Source: Muribaculaceae bacterium (GTDB lineage Bacteria > Bacteroidota > Bacteroidia > Bacteroidales > Muribaculaceae). From it: a DNA stretch of 64,000 nt. Numbering within the stretch: position 1 is the first letter of the stretch; each line of letters opens with the position of its first letter. The notes beneath the pieces were generated by a model. It saw only the letters and a program-made list of their open reading frames with translations. It was not told where the DNA came from and ran no database searches. Of the stretch, positions 7,329-17,389 are shown in pieces. The stretch covers positions 62,001 through 126,000 of the forward strand of contig JAFYYI010000003.1 in the NCBI GenBank assembly GCA_017557665.1. Direction: 5' to 3'. The position numbers and the translations under genes were made by a program.

Positions 7329-10300
7329 ATGAAACAATCATCTGGTTTCTTTGTCAGGTTATCAGTGCTGCTGCTCTGCCTGACATGGGTTGTGCCGCGT
7401 CTAATGGCACAGACCTACACCGTGGCGGGCAGTGACACACAGGCCTTGGGGGCCTCATGGTCGCCGACCACGACTGCTAATGACATGACTTTGTACAGTG
7501 GTAACAAGTACTACCTGTTGAAGACAGTCACCTATTCATCGAATGGCTCATACCAGTACAAAATCACCGTTAACCATAGCTGGAACACTTCTTACGGCAA
7601 CAATGGTGGCGGTGATAACGCCAGCTACACCTTGAATTCGGGCACTGGCTTTGTTTGCTACACGTTTGACTCGAGTTCCCATATTCCCCATGTCGTCTCG
7701 TCGTTGCAGACGGTGGTTATCGCCGGCAGCGATACCGATGCTTTGGGCTCATCAACTTGGAATGGGACGAATACGGCCAACTCGATGACCACCACCGACG
7801 GCATCACCTACACCATGTCCAAGTCGGTGGACTACACTTCAAGTAAATCCAATTTGCAGTGCAAGGCTGTAGTGGCTGGATCTGACTGGTATGGTACCAG
7901 CAGCGGCGGCAATGTTTACTACAACATTCCGAGCGCCGGCTCCTATACATTGACTTACACTTTCAATGCCGTGACCGGTATCGTGACCGTTGATGTTCAG
8001 TCTGCAGTTCCCATGACGCCCGACTATTACATCACGGGTGACAACGGCCTCGGCCTTGGCGGTTTCAGTTATCAGCAGCAGAACCTGAGGACGATGACCT
8101 ATGACGAGAATCAGGACATCTATACCTACAGCTACAATGTCGCTGCGTTGGGCACTTACTATTTCGCGTTTGCCGACGGTGGTGGCAGCGACTGGAACGA
8201 CTTTAACGGCAATCACCGTTATGGTCCCACCAGTGGCAACGAGACCGTGAACCTGAATGGCGGCTGGGCCAACACTCAGAGGGGTGGTGGCAGTTATGCT
8301 GTGACGGTGGATGCCGGTCAAGTGACCATCACGCTGGATGTCGCCAATATGAGGTATAAGGTTGAAGGTACCATACCTGTCATTTCCTTCGATTACTACG
8401 TGATGGGTCCCATCTTCCCCAATGGTTGGAACACTGGTACCGAGACCCTCATGACCGACAACGGTAACGACACCTATAGCTGGACTTCTGGGCAACTTCA
8501 TCTTGACGCGGGAACCAACTATGAGTACAAGGTCTATGGTTCCGACGGCTCCTATCAACCCAACGGAGACAATGCCACCTTCAGCGCTGCTGTTCCTGGC
8601 ACTTATACCGTGACAGTGACCTATAACAGCAGCAACGGTAACGTCAATGCCACACTCAACCTGATTCAGGCCGACCCAACGTATGACTACACGTTCTACA
8701 TCCTGCCCGATGATGGCAGCACGGCGCCCACCCTCTACCTGTGGGGCACCAACAATAACGGCTATCATCCTGCTGGTGAATGGCCTGGCAGTGAGTTGAG
8801 CCTGACCGAGCAGCTTGCCGACGGCAATACCTGGTACAAGTACACCGGTGCACTCTATGCCAACCTGTTGAATGCCATTGTCAATAACGGCAATGATGGT
8901 GGTCACCAGACTTCTGATATCGAGAATCTGGCCCCCGACACCTACTACATCCGTTGGAATGTCAATAATAACTCCTATACCATCACCACCGAGGCGCCAA
9001 CCCTCATCATCAACTACTACGTCAAGGGTGACGACACCGACATCTTCCCCAATGGTTGGAATGCTGGAGCCGATACGGAAATGACCGACCCCGACGAGGA
9101 CGGCATCTACACTTGGACTTCAGGACAATTCCATCTCGATGCGGGTACCGATTACACCTTCAAAGTTTGGGGTGACAATGAAACTTGGTACCCCGATGGT
9201 GCCAATGCCACCTTTGGCGCGGCTGTTTCCGGTACCTACACGGTGACTGTGACCTTCGACAGCTCCAATGGGGACGTCAACGCCACGTTGAATCTTATTG
9301 AGGCCGATCCGACCTACGACTACACCATCTATATCCGTTACAAGGGCGATGCCACCCCCTATGCCTATCTGTGGGACGGTGCTGGCAACAAGCCCTTGGG
9401 CGATTTCCCCGGTACGGCGCTGACCGATGAGGCTTTCACTACCGAGGTGATTAACGGCTACACCTACTACAAGTACACCGTGAGCGGTTATAATCAGTCG
9501 ATGGGCCTGATTCTCAACGAGGGCAGCGGCAACGGCCAGACCAGCGACTTGACGGTAAATCCGGGCACCAGCTACTTCACCTATGGCGGCGGCAGCACCG
9601 TGAGCGGACCCAACGCTCAGGCCGACCCCGCTATCACTTATTATGCCGAGGGTAGCTTCAATAATTGGACCACCGAGGGCAGCCAGATGACTGCAGCCGG
9701 TGATGGCTCCTTCAGCAAGACCTTCTCGGGCATCTCCCTCATCGCAGGCACGACCTACGAGTACAAGGTCTATGGTGATGACGGTACCGATGAGGGCGTG
9801 TGGATTGGCGACAGCGAAGGTGGCAATCTCACCTTCACACCGTCGCTCACCGGCACTTATGACTTGACTGTCACACTCAACAATGACGGCACTGTGAGCC
9901 ACACGCTCACCCTCATTGAGGCCGCCAGTCAAGGAACCTATTATATTGTCGGCTCCGAGGAACTGGGACTGGAATGGTCCTACGCTCCCACGACGACGAT
10001 GACCTTTGATTCCTCGACAGGAATCTATACCTACACGGTTAACGTTGAGGAACAGGGTTCCTACGGCTTCGTGTTTGCCAACGACAACAGCGCTCCCGAC
10101 TGGGATACCTTCAACGCCGATTACCGTATCGGCCCGACCGCAGGTAACCAGAGCGTGAGCCTCAATGGCGACTGGCAGAGCACCCAGATGGCAGGCAGCA
10201 ACGATGGTGGTGCCTATCAGATTCACGTGGCACCCGGCACTGTCACCATCTACTTCGACCCCGCCAGCATGCGCTTCAAGGTGGAAGGCGTGCTGCCTTA

Positions 10301-13300
10301 TTACAACTATACGTTCTACATCTTGCCCGATGACCCCGATGTGCATCCTTCCATTTACGTCTGGGAGGGCAATGGATCTGTCCTGACCAACGGATATCCG
10401 GGTACTACGCTCGGTACCGACAGCATCGAAACGCTTCACGACGGCAACAATTGGTATCGTTGGAGGGGCGTCTCGTCGGTTAACCTGGTCAGCGCCATCA
10501 TCAGCGCTGGCGGCGATGATACCAAGACCAAGGACATCACCAATATCTCTCCGGGAACTTACTACATCAAGTGGAAGACCACGAGAGAAGACGGTGAGCA
10601 GTATAACTACTATGAGTTGTATAATGTCGAGCCGTCGCCTGCTACCGACAATCTGTACTTGCACGGCACCTTCATTATCGGAACTCAAGAATACAATTAC
10701 AGCAGTAGCAATGCCGCTCAACTCAAGTATGACGCTGGCACCCACAACTACTACCTGAACAATGTGATCTTGAGCAACAATGCCACTTTCTGCTTCTCGA
10801 CCGAGACGAGTGACAGTTGGGACAACGTGGGTATCCGTTACGGTAACGGTGGCGCCGACGGCTATACCGAGAACGCCGAAGGTACCAACTACCTGGGCTT
10901 CACCGACGCTATGGCTGGCCGCAACCTCTCGCTGGGCGTGTGGTCCGATACCTATGGCGAATACAGGATGCTCACCGCTGGTGTCTATAACGTCATTGTC
11001 AACCCCGAGCAGCAATGGGTGAAACTCATCAAGACTGACCACTCCATGCTCTCGCCCATGAACGTGTATCTGGAGCAGACCGAGAATGTGGAAATTTCCA
11101 ACATTCAGGCTCCTGAAACCACCTACACGGCCGAGATGTTTGATGGCGGCTATTGGCCCTTGAGCGCTTACAACCGTCAGAACGGCTCGTGGAGTAGCGA
11201 CAATTTCTACAACGTGGACTACCTGGGTGACACCATCACTGCCGATGGCAAGAAGTGGTGGCACTGGCAGGTGCATGCTTCGATTTGTGAGCTCTTCTTT
11301 ACCCGTACAGGCGACAACCTGCCGCATCAGAGCCCGACCATCGAGCGCCATTCCGGCCTCTTGTGGGTCACTTGGGATGAGGAAAACGGTGAACCGGTAA
11401 TGACCGACCACACGCGTGAGTACTTTGACTATTCGGCCAACGCTCTGCCCACCAATGCTGTGGTTATGGAGGGACACTATTATGTCTACTTCATCAACAC
11501 TGTCGGTTGGGAGAATGTTTATTGCTATGCATGGGAAGACAATTCCGACGAGCACTATCACGACGGTTATGGTCGTGATGTCCAGAACTGGCCCGGCCAG
11601 CCTTGCGAGTGTGTCGGCATCGACCCGGTAACCGGATATGAAGTATGGCGCTATGACTTCGGCACCATCGTGGATACACAGGGCCATGGGATTAATCCGC
11701 CCGACAACGTGCTCTTCAACGACGGCAATCCCAATGCGTTTGACGAGGTCAAGGAGCAGACGGGAGACTTCGAGTTCATCAATGGTGGCGTCTTTGACTA
11801 CCTGGGCCTGTTCGATGGCTCGTTCACGCTCAATAACCTCATCCGCCGTGCGGCCGAGGAGGTGCGCTACACTGTGAGCAATGACCTGCTGGCAGTTTAC
11901 TATGACGCCGATGCTGTGACTCCCATCACCATCATCAGCATCTCGGGCAAGCCTGAGGAGAAGTTGATCACGGGCGCTCTGTATGCCAAGGACCTCAACC
12001 TGTATGGTGAGAAATCCATCATGCCCGACGCCTCCTATACCGATTACGTCTACAACACCTGCTACAGCAGCCATACGCCCGGTCGCTCCCAGATTATGGA
12101 CAAGAAGACCGAGTATGACCAGAGTAACTGGGTGAAACTCGTGATATCGCCCAACTATGACGGCGGCGGGGCACTTCCTGTTGAGGAGAGCCAACGCCCG
12201 AAACTGGAAAACTTTGTCGGTCACATCATTCCTGCCGGAACACTTGACGTGTTCATGACGGACACCATCAACCCCACTGCCCACGTGCTCAAGATTGAGA
12301 TGGGACGTGAGATGTCTTATGAGCCCAACGTCTATGTGTCATCCAGCTTCAACGACACCATTGCGTTCAATTATGCTCACCAGGAATGGCAGCCTGGTAG
12401 CTATGAGGGCTCCTATAGGACCAAGCCGAGTGTCAACTGGGTAATGGATCCCAACACCGGCGAGGTGCTCTATGGTGAAGTGACCCGCACCCTGGTTGAA
12501 GACGAGCCTTACAAGATGTTCTATGTCGCTCCCAAGCCTCAGGAGATTGCTTATATCACCTGGGTGGTATATGACAACCTGAACATCGAGGTGGGTGGTG
12601 AGAAGCCTTACGGTGACTACGTGTCGGGACAATACCAACCCTACACACCTGTCGCACGTTCTCTGCCCGAGGATCCTGGACGTTTCTATGCGCCCATGAA
12701 CTGGAAGCGCAGCACTGTCATCCCCGGAGAGATGTATGAGCAGGTACAGTACTTGAGCGGGGACCAGCTGGACAATGCACTGGGTGGTTTCGGCAAGGAG
12801 TACGGACCTTACAGCAACGGCTACATGCAGTATGGAGCGGTTAAGGTCAACTGGTCACTGTTCGACGAGGTGGCAGTGGGCATGCCTTGGTGGCAGATCT
12901 TCCAGCCTGGACAGGCCTATAAGATCAAGGCCATTATCCGCTATGCACGCGGCAATGGTGAGGGCTATCAGCCCAATGAGTGCTACGCCCCCGGTAACGG
13001 CGACGGTGAAACGGCTAGTCAGACCTTGAACGGTCCTCGCCGTCTCGACGGCAACGGCCAGGGCGACTATGCCAATATGTATTTCACCAGCGATTATAAT
13101 GGTCTGAACGACAGTAAGTTCATCATCTTCCCCATCGAGGCCAGTCCCGATCCCTCCAACGGTAACGGAATGGGTAACGTGACGACGGTCAAGGAAGTGT
13201 CCACTGCGACCCGCACTGTGGTCGGTGTGCGCTACTACAACCTGCTGGGTGTCGAGAGTGAGCGACCCTTCGAGGGTATTAACATTGTCGTGACCTCCTA

Positions 13301-13340
13301 TAGCGACGGCTCGCGCTCCTCGCGCAAGATCCTGCGTTAA
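7329..13340 (+). CDS. Giant secreted repetitive beta-sandwich protein with C-terminal sorting-like tail
   Basis: 2003 residues from ATG 7329, where a clear signal peptide begins (MKQSSGFFVRLSVLLLCLTW, cleavage after RLMA). An upstream in-frame start at 7206 would bury the signal. The first about 1100 residues are tandem beta-sandwich modules rich in Tyr, Thr, Asn and Gly, like SusE/SusF or starch-binding modules. The module with FPNGWN and HLDAGT occurs twice (near 8400 and 9040), and the module with GPT.GN..V.LNG.W occurs twice (near 8230 and 10130). Modules starting YTFYILPDD also recur. The last about 40 residues (YYNLLGVESERPFEGINIVV, then TSYSDGS) resemble type IX C-terminal sorting domains and closely match the tail of the protein at 31136. 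No catalytic motif was recognised. Likely glycan-binding or surface-structural; function unproven. Confidence 0.8.
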   Translation: MKQSSGFFVRLSVLLLCLTWVVPRLMAQTYTVAGSDTQALGASWSPTTTANDMTLYSGNKYYLLKTVTYSSNGSYQYKITVNHSWNTSYGNNGGGDNASYTLNSGTGFVCYTFDSSSHIPHVVSSLQTVVIAGSDTDALGSSTWNGTNTANSMTTTDGITYTMSKSVDYTSSKSNLQCKAVVAGSDWYGTSSGGNVYYNIPSAGSYTLTYTFNAVTGIVTVDVQSAVPMTPDYYITGDNGLGLGGFSYQQQNLRTMTYDENQDIYTYSYNVAALGTYYFAFADGGGSDWNDFNGNHRYGPTSGNETVNLNGGWANTQRGGGSYAVTVDAGQVTITLDVANMRYKVEGTIPVISFDYYVMGPIFPNGWNTGTETLMTDNGNDTYSWTSGQLHLDAGTNYEYKVYGSDGSYQPNGDNATFSAAVPGTYTVTVTYNSSNGNVNATLNLIQADPTYDYTFYILPDDGSTAPTLYLWGTNNNGYHPAGEWPGSELSLTEQLADGNTWYKYTGALYANLLNAIVNNGNDGGHQTSDIENLAPDTYYIRWNVNNNSYTITTEAPTLIINYYVKGDDTDIFPNGWNAGADTEMTDPDEDGIYTWTSGQFHLDAGTDYTFKVWGDNETWYPDGANATFGAAVSGTYTVTVTFDSSNGDVNATLNLIEADPTYDYTIYIRYKGDATPYAYLWDGAGNKPLGDFPGTALTDEAFTTEVINGYTYYKYTVSGYNQSMGLILNEGSGNGQTSDLTVNPGTSYFTYGGGSTVSGPNAQADPAITYYAEGSFNNWTTEGSQMTAAGDGSFSKTFSGISLIAGTTYEYKVYGDDGTDEGVWIGDSEGGNLTFTPSLTGTYDLTVTLNNDGTVSHTLTLIEAASQGTYYIVGSEELGLEWSYAPTTTMTFDSSTGIYTYTVNVEEQGSYGFVFANDNSAPDWDTFNADYRIGPTAGNQSVSLNGDWQSTQMAGSNDGGAYQIHVAPGTVTIYFDPASMRFKVEGVLPYYNYTFYILPDDPDVHPSIYVWEGNGSVLTNGYPGTTLGTDSIETLHDGNNWYRWRGVSSVNLVSAIISAGGDDTKTKDITNISPGTYYIKWKTTREDGEQYNYYELYNVEPSPATDNLYLHGTFIIGTQEYNYSSSNAAQLKYDAGTHNYYLNNVILSNNATFCFSTETSDSWDNVGIRYGNGGADGYTENAEGTNYLGFTDAMAGRNLSLGVWSDTYGEYRMLTAGVYNVIVNPEQQWVKLIKTDHSMLSPMNVYLEQTENVEISNIQAPETTYTAEMFDGGYWPLSAYNRQNGSWSSDNFYNVDYLGDTITADGKKWWHWQVHASICELFFTRTGDNLPHQSPTIERHSGLLWVTWDEENGEPVMTDHTREYFDYSANALPTNAVVMEGHYYVYFINTVGWENVYCYAWEDNSDEHYHDGYGRDVQNWPGQPCECVGIDPVTGYEVWRYDFGTIVDTQGHGINPPDNVLFNDGNPNAFDEVKEQTGDFEFINGGVFDYLGLFDGSFTLNNLIRRAAEEVRYTVSNDLLAVYYDADAVTPITIISISGKPEEKLITGALYAKDLNLYGEKSIMPDASYTDYVYNTCYSSHTPGRSQIMDKKTEYDQSNWVKLVISPNYDGGGALPVEESQRPKLENFVGHIIPAGTLDVFMTDTINPTAHVLKIEMGREMSYEPNVYVSSSFNDTIAFNYAHQEWQPGSYEGSYRTKPSVNWVMDPNTGEVLYGEVTRTLVEDEPYKMFYVAPKPQEIAYITWVVYDNLNIEVGGEKPYGDYVSGQYQPYTPVARSLPEDPGRFYAPMNWKRSTVIPGEMYEQVQYLSGDQLDNALGGFGKEYGPYSNGYMQYGAVKVNWSLFDEVAVGMPWWQIFQPGQAYKIKAIIRYARGNGEGYQPNECYAPGNGDGETASQTLNGPRRLDGNGQGDYANMYFTSDYNGLNDSKFIIFPIEASPDPSNGNGMGNVTTVKEVSTATRTVVGVRYYNLLGVESERPFEGINIVVTSYSDGSRSSRKILR

Positions 13341-13369
13341 AGGTTCGCAACCCCGTTCAACCTGATTTC

Positions 13370-13401
13370 TGGAACTGCACGTCACTTGGCTGACGTGCAG
13401 T
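13370..13401. terminator. Strong terminator hairpin
   Basis: A perfect 13-bp stem (GAACTGCACGTCA / TGACGTGCAGTTC) with a 6-base loop, followed by TTGTATT, starts 30 bases after the stop of the giant gene. Confidence 0.85.
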
Positions 13402-13452
13402 TCTTGTATTACCGTGTTTTTATCGGCCGAAATAAAAAAAGTGGCCCTACCC

Positions 13453-13484
13453 GTTGCTTTGCTACGGAAAAAACACTACTTTTG
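13453..13484 (+). promoter_or_regulatory. Promoter for the DUF1599 operon
   Basis: GTTG (13453-13456), a 20-base spacer, then TACTTTTG (13477-13484), matching TTTG-N20-TAnnTTTG except for one base. It lies 39 bases before the first gene. Confidence 0.7.
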
Positions 13485-13523
13485 TAGGTTAAAATAACAA
13501 GAAACGGTAATTCTACAGTGACT

Positions 13524-14078
13524 ATGCACGATACCAGTAAAGAATATGACCAGGTGATTGCGGTATGCCGCGAGTTGTTCATCAACAAGATGAAGGACTA
13601 CGGTCCCTCGTGGCGCATACTGCGTCCTCGCTCGGTGACCGATCAGATTTTCATCAAGGCTAAGCGCATCCGCACCCTGGAACTCAATGGTGAGACCAAG
13701 GTGGGGGAGGGCATTTGGCCCGAGTTCATCGGCATCATCAACTATGGCATCATCGGCTTGATTCAGCTGCGGCTGGGCTACAGCGACACGGTGGACATTG
13801 ACGCAGGGCAAGCCTTGAAACTCTATGACGAACTCATTGGTGCCACCAAGGACCTGATGATTGCCAAGAATACCGATTACGGCGAGGCTTGGCGCGACAT
13901 GCGCATCTCGAGCTATACCGACCTGATATTGACTAAGATTCAGCGCACCAAGGAGATTGAAAACCACGGCGGCGCTACCCTGGTCAGCGAGGGCATAGAC
14001 GCCAACTACCAGGACATGATCAACTACAGTGTGTTTGCCCTGATCAAGCACAATGAGGAGTTAGCGATTAGCGATTAA
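13524..14078 (+). CDS. DUF1599 (nucleotide modification associated domain 1-like) protein
   Basis: 184 residues from ATG 13524; GTG 13518 is an alternative. It consists of two similar halves: KMKDYGPSWRILRPRSVTDQIFIKAKRIRTLE and MIAKNTDYGEAWRDMRISSYTDLILTKIQRTKEIE. Each is followed by INYGIIGLIQL or INYSVFALIKH. This internal duplication is characteristic of DUF1599 proteins, related to the Nmad1 fold found near nucleotide-modification genes in phages. No enzymatic activity is assigned. It is first in an operon with the DoxX/MauE-like gene (2-base gap) and probably the kinase-AAA gene. The 3' end contains the repeated word GCGATTAGCGATTA. Confidence 0.85.
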   Translation: MHDTSKEYDQVIAVCRELFINKMKDYGPSWRILRPRSVTDQIFIKAKRIRTLELNGETKVGEGIWPEFIGIINYGIIGLIQLRLGYSDTVDIDAGQALKLYDELIGATKDLMIAKNTDYGEAWRDMRISSYTDLILTKIQRTKEIENHGGATLVSEGIDANYQDMINYSVFALIKHNEELAISD

Positions 14079-14080
14079 TT

Positions 14081-15400
14081 ATGACGGTCAAAGCATTCAT
14101 CAATGCAGTAAAGGGCGAGAAATGGTGCCAGGTGATGACGGTGCTCATGCGCCTCACCGTGGGCGGCGTGTTCGCCTTTTCGGGATTCGTCAAAGCGATA
14201 GACCCGTGGGGAACGTGCTACAAGGTCACCGACTACCTCAACGCGATGGGCCTGGAGCAATGGACGGGCATGGCGTTGCTGATTGCTGCCGCTCTTGCCG
14301 CCATTGAGTTCATGACGGGCATTTTTCTCATCGTGGGCGCCTATCGTCGTGGCGCGCCGATGATGGCCTTGCTGCTGATGCTGGTGATGACACCGCTCAC
14401 ACTGTGGCTCGCCGTGACCGATGCCGTGCCCGACTGCGGCTGCTTTGGCGATGCGCTGCACTTGTCCAATTGGGCTACCTTCGGCAAGAACCTGCTGTTA
14501 CTGCTTGGTGCCATCTACCTGCTGGCGTTTAACAGGAGCGTGCGCGGCATTTATGGGCCTGCGGTCCATTGGGTTGTGGGTGCTTTGTCATTTGCCCTGG
14601 TGATGGCCGTAGCCTATTACGGCTACTTCACGCAACCGCTCATCGACTATCGCCCTTATCCTGTCGGCACGCGACTTGTCGCTTCCGACCTTCAGCCCGA
14701 TGACGAGGAGGGTAGCGAGGATGACTTCATCTTCATCTACAGCAAGGATGGGGTGGAGCATGAGTTTTCCATCGACAGCCTGCCCGACGAGGAAGACGGG
14801 TGGGAGTACGTGACCAGGTATCATGCCCGCCGCCCGAGTGGCAAGGTCGTCTTCCGCGACGGCAGTGGCACCAGCGATATTGCCATCCTCGACGAGGACG
14901 GGATTGACGTCACGCTCGACGTGCTCACCGAGAGCCGCCGCACACTGCTGTTCCTGTTCCCCGACCTGCCCGACGTGGGCATCGCCGACTCGTTCACACT
15001 CAATGAAATGAATGATGCCGCCCAGGTGAATGATGTCAATGTCGTGGGACTCACTCCGGCGACAAGCAAGGAAATCTCAACCTGGAAAGACGTGTCGATG
15101 GCTTCCTATCCCATCTACAATATGGATGACAGCGAACTCAAGATGGTGGCGCGAGGCAACCCCGCCATCGTTTACATTGAGGATGGTGTCATCAAGTGGA
15201 AACGTGCCCTCACTTCGCTCACCAACGTTGAGCAGCCCGTGGAACTGAGCGAAATGGGAAAAGACTATGATGCCGACGGCATACTCACCAAATTGATGCT
15301 CGCCTTTATGGCGGCCATGGCTGTACTGTTGGTGCTCAACCGCTCCCACCTGGCCATCAAGCACATCTTTTTCAAAAAAAGACCCACATCAAACCCGTAA
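14081..15400 (+). CDS. DoxX/MauE-type membrane protein (BT_3928-like)
   Basis: 439 residues. About four N-terminal membrane helices form a DoxX/MauE-like domain (VLMRLTVGGVFAFSGFVKAIDPWGTCYKV, then IEFMTGIFLIVGAYRRGAPMMALLLMLVMTPLTLW). The segment VPDCGCFGDAL has a CxC pair typical of MauE-like proteins implicated in disulfide or redox processes. A fifth helix near residues 160-185 leads to a large periplasmic domain (about residues 200-400) with a thioredoxin-like look (RRTLLFLFPDLPD, GNPAIVYIEDGVIKW) but no CxxC. A final helix ends the protein. Likely a membrane-bound redox helper; the exact role is unknown. Confidence 0.8.
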   Translation: MTVKAFINAVKGEKWCQVMTVLMRLTVGGVFAFSGFVKAIDPWGTCYKVTDYLNAMGLEQWTGMALLIAAALAAIEFMTGIFLIVGAYRRGAPMMALLLMLVMTPLTLWLAVTDAVPDCGCFGDALHLSNWATFGKNLLLLLGAIYLLAFNRSVRGIYGPAVHWVVGALSFALVMAVAYYGYFTQPLIDYRPYPVGTRLVASDLQPDDEEGSEDDFIFIYSKDGVEHEFSIDSLPDEEDGWEYVTRYHARRPSGKVVFRDGSGTSDIAILDEDGIDVTLDVLTESRRTLLFLFPDLPDVGIADSFTLNEMNDAAQVNDVNVVGLTPATSKEISTWKDVSMASYPIYNMDDSELKMVARGNPAIVYIEDGVIKWKRALTSLTNVEQPVELSEMGKDYDADGILTKLMLAFMAAMAVLLVLNRSHLAIKHIFFKKRPTSNP

Positions 15401-15459
15401 AATCCGTTATATCCGTAACACCCGTAACATCCGTCAACCAGTAAATAACAAGCAACAAG
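15401..15459 (+). repeat. Intergenic repeated CCGTAAxA words
   Basis: The gap consists of tandem variants of ATCCGTTAT / ATCCGTAACACCCGTAAC / ATCCGTCAACC, then CAGTAAATAACAAGCAACAAG before the ATG. It is the same kind of degenerate tandem filler seen in other gaps of this window. Confidence 0.6.
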
Positions 15460-17301
15460 ATGATACTCAAAGAAGGACAGATTATTGACAACCGCTGGCA
15501 TGTGGTTTACCTCATCAAGGAAAACCCCTATGCCGAGAGTTACCGTGTAGAAGACGAGAGCGGCAACCCCTACTTCATGAAGGTCTACCGCCTCAAGAAC
15601 ACGCCCGAGAAGCTCATTGTCGACGGTGAGGTGACCGAAATCGCCGTCTGCCGCCAGTTGAGCCACAAGAATATCGTCAGCTATATAGCCGACGGCGTGT
15701 ATAACGACGAGGCTGGCGAATGCCGCTATCTGGTCGCTACCTACTTCAGTGGCGAACTGCTGAGCGAGCTGCTCCAAAACAAGAAGAAAAAGAAACTGAC
15801 CAAGGAGACAGCCGTCAAGATATTTGTCGAGATGCTCGAGGGTTTGCAATACCTGCACGAGCGCCCCGGCGTGTTGCTGCACAACGACATCAACCCCACC
15901 AATGTCATGCTGAGCAAGAAGACCGGCGGTACCGCCGAACTCATCGACATGGGCCACGTGTCGCCTTGCTTCATGGGCAACGCTCCGTTCGACACCGCCG
16001 ATTTGGACCCACGCTACGCCAGCGGACAGTCCTTCCTGGGCAAGTATGACGAGCGCAATGACATCTTTGCCGCCACGGGCGTGTTCTACACCATGCTCAC
16101 CGGCAGGGTGCCCTGGGATGTGGAATTCGCTCCCGGCTTGTCGCGCAAGGATAAAATCAGGCTTGTGCAGAAAGCCCGCGGCGACCAGGGTGAGATCAAC
16201 GTGGACGACATCGAGGACGAGAAGCTCCAGGCCATCGTTGCCTGCGGCTTGTCGCTGAGCTATACTGACCGTTACGAGGCCGTTGACGAGATACTCAACG
16301 ACCTGTTGGTTGACGATGACAGCGAGATGGCGCAGGAAATTCGTGACCGTCTTGCCGCACGAGAGCAGCAGGCGACAAAGGATGACCAGGACGAGCCGTC
16401 AGGCTGGAGCAGCAGCAATCGCACCCAGGCGGCCACCGAGACGAGCGCCGATGTCGAGGTCAAGCGCGGCGGTGGCAACGGCTTTGCCGACATTGCCGGC
16501 ATGGATGACCTCAAGGAGATGCTCCGCAAGCGCGTCATCCTCATCCTCCAGGACAAGGAACTGGCCGAGAAATACCGTCTCACGCCGCCCAACGGCATGC
16601 TGCTTTACGGACCTCCGGGTTGCGGCAAGAGCTTTTTTGCCGAGAAGTTTGCCGAGGAGACGGGCTTCAATTTCATCCTCGTCAAGGCCAGTGACCTGGG
16701 CTCAATCTATATCCACGGCTCGCAGGGCAAGATTGCCGACCTGTTCAAGAAGGCCGAGGAGAATGCGCCCACGGTGCTCTGCTTCGACGAGTTTGACGCC
16801 TTTGTGCCCAGCCGTTCAGGTGACAATGTGGGCAGCAATCAGGCTGGCGAGGTCAACGAGTTCCTCACCCAGCTCAACAACTGCTCCAAGCGAGGCATCT
16901 TTGTCATCGCCACCAGCAACCGCCCCGACAAGGTGGATCCCGCCGTGCTGCGCACGGGACGTATCGACAAGCAGGTCTACGTTCCCATGCCCGACCTGAC
17001 GGCCCGCCGCCTGATGTTTGAATTGTACCTCAAGGACCGTCCCTGTGGCGAGATTGACAGCAACGTGCTGGCTGAGAAAGCCGACGGATACGTCGCCAGC
17101 GACATCGCCTATGTAGTGAACGAGGCCGCCACGCTTGCCGCTTTCAACCACGAGGAAATTACTCAGGAACTGCTCATCAAGACCATTGAGGGCATCAAAC
17201 CGTCCATCAACAAGGAACTGCTTAAGGAGTATGAGCAGATGCGCGACAAGATGGAAGGTGTGGAGCGCGCCAACGCTCTGCCTCACGTCGGTTTCCGTTG
17301 A
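15460..17301 (+). CDS. Protein kinase-like domain fused to an AAA+ ATPase
   Basis: 613 residues with no signal or membrane segment, so cytoplasmic. Residues about 1-285 are a eukaryotic-type Ser/Thr kinase domain: Lys41 (PYFMKVY), Glu57/60 on the C helix, catalytic Asp143 in HNDINPTNVM (HND replaces HRD), and Asp163 in DMG replacing DFG. A glycine-rich loop is not obvious. A charged linker (about 286-338) leads to a classic AAA+ domain: IAGMDDLKE, Walker A GPPGCGKS (384-391), Walker B VLCFDEFD (439-446), sensor 1 SNRPD, and RTGRID with the arginine finger. The AAA part resembles CDC48/FtsH-type ATPases. A YbjN-like gene follows 88 bases later. Activity of the kinase is plausible because Lys, Asp and Asn are kept; the target is unknown. 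Confidence 0.88.
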   Translation: MILKEGQIIDNRWHVVYLIKENPYAESYRVEDESGNPYFMKVYRLKNTPEKLIVDGEVTEIAVCRQLSHKNIVSYIADGVYNDEAGECRYLVATYFSGELLSELLQNKKKKKLTKETAVKIFVEMLEGLQYLHERPGVLLHNDINPTNVMLSKKTGGTAELIDMGHVSPCFMGNAPFDTADLDPRYASGQSFLGKYDERNDIFAATGVFYTMLTGRVPWDVEFAPGLSRKDKIRLVQKARGDQGEINVDDIEDEKLQAIVACGLSLSYTDRYEAVDEILNDLLVDDDSEMAQEIRDRLAAREQQATKDDQDEPSGWSSSNRTQAATETSADVEVKRGGGNGFADIAGMDDLKEMLRKRVILILQDKELAEKYRLTPPNGMLLYGPPGCGKSFFAEKFAEETGFNFILVKASDLGSIYIHGSQGKIADLFKKAEENAPTVLCFDEFDAFVPSRSGDNVGSNQAGEVNEFLTQLNNCSKRGIFVIATSNRPDKVDPAVLRTGRIDKQVYVPMPDLTARRLMFELYLKDRPCGEIDSNVLAEKADGYVASDIAYVVNEAATLAAFNHEEITQELLIKTIEGIKPSINKELLKEYEQMRDKMEGVERANALPHVGFR

Positions 17302-17389
17302 TGACGGTCGCCTCGCTCGCCTGCCGTCAACCTCATGACGTGAGAGCGAGAACAATGTCGAATATTAACACTTAAAAAAGCAAGATAAT

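Noticed and set aside
9120..12284. 1054-residue minus-strand open frame inside the giant repeat gene
   Set aside because: Shadow of the plus-strand gene; composition rich in Val, Gly, His and Ile typical of antisense frames, no domain.
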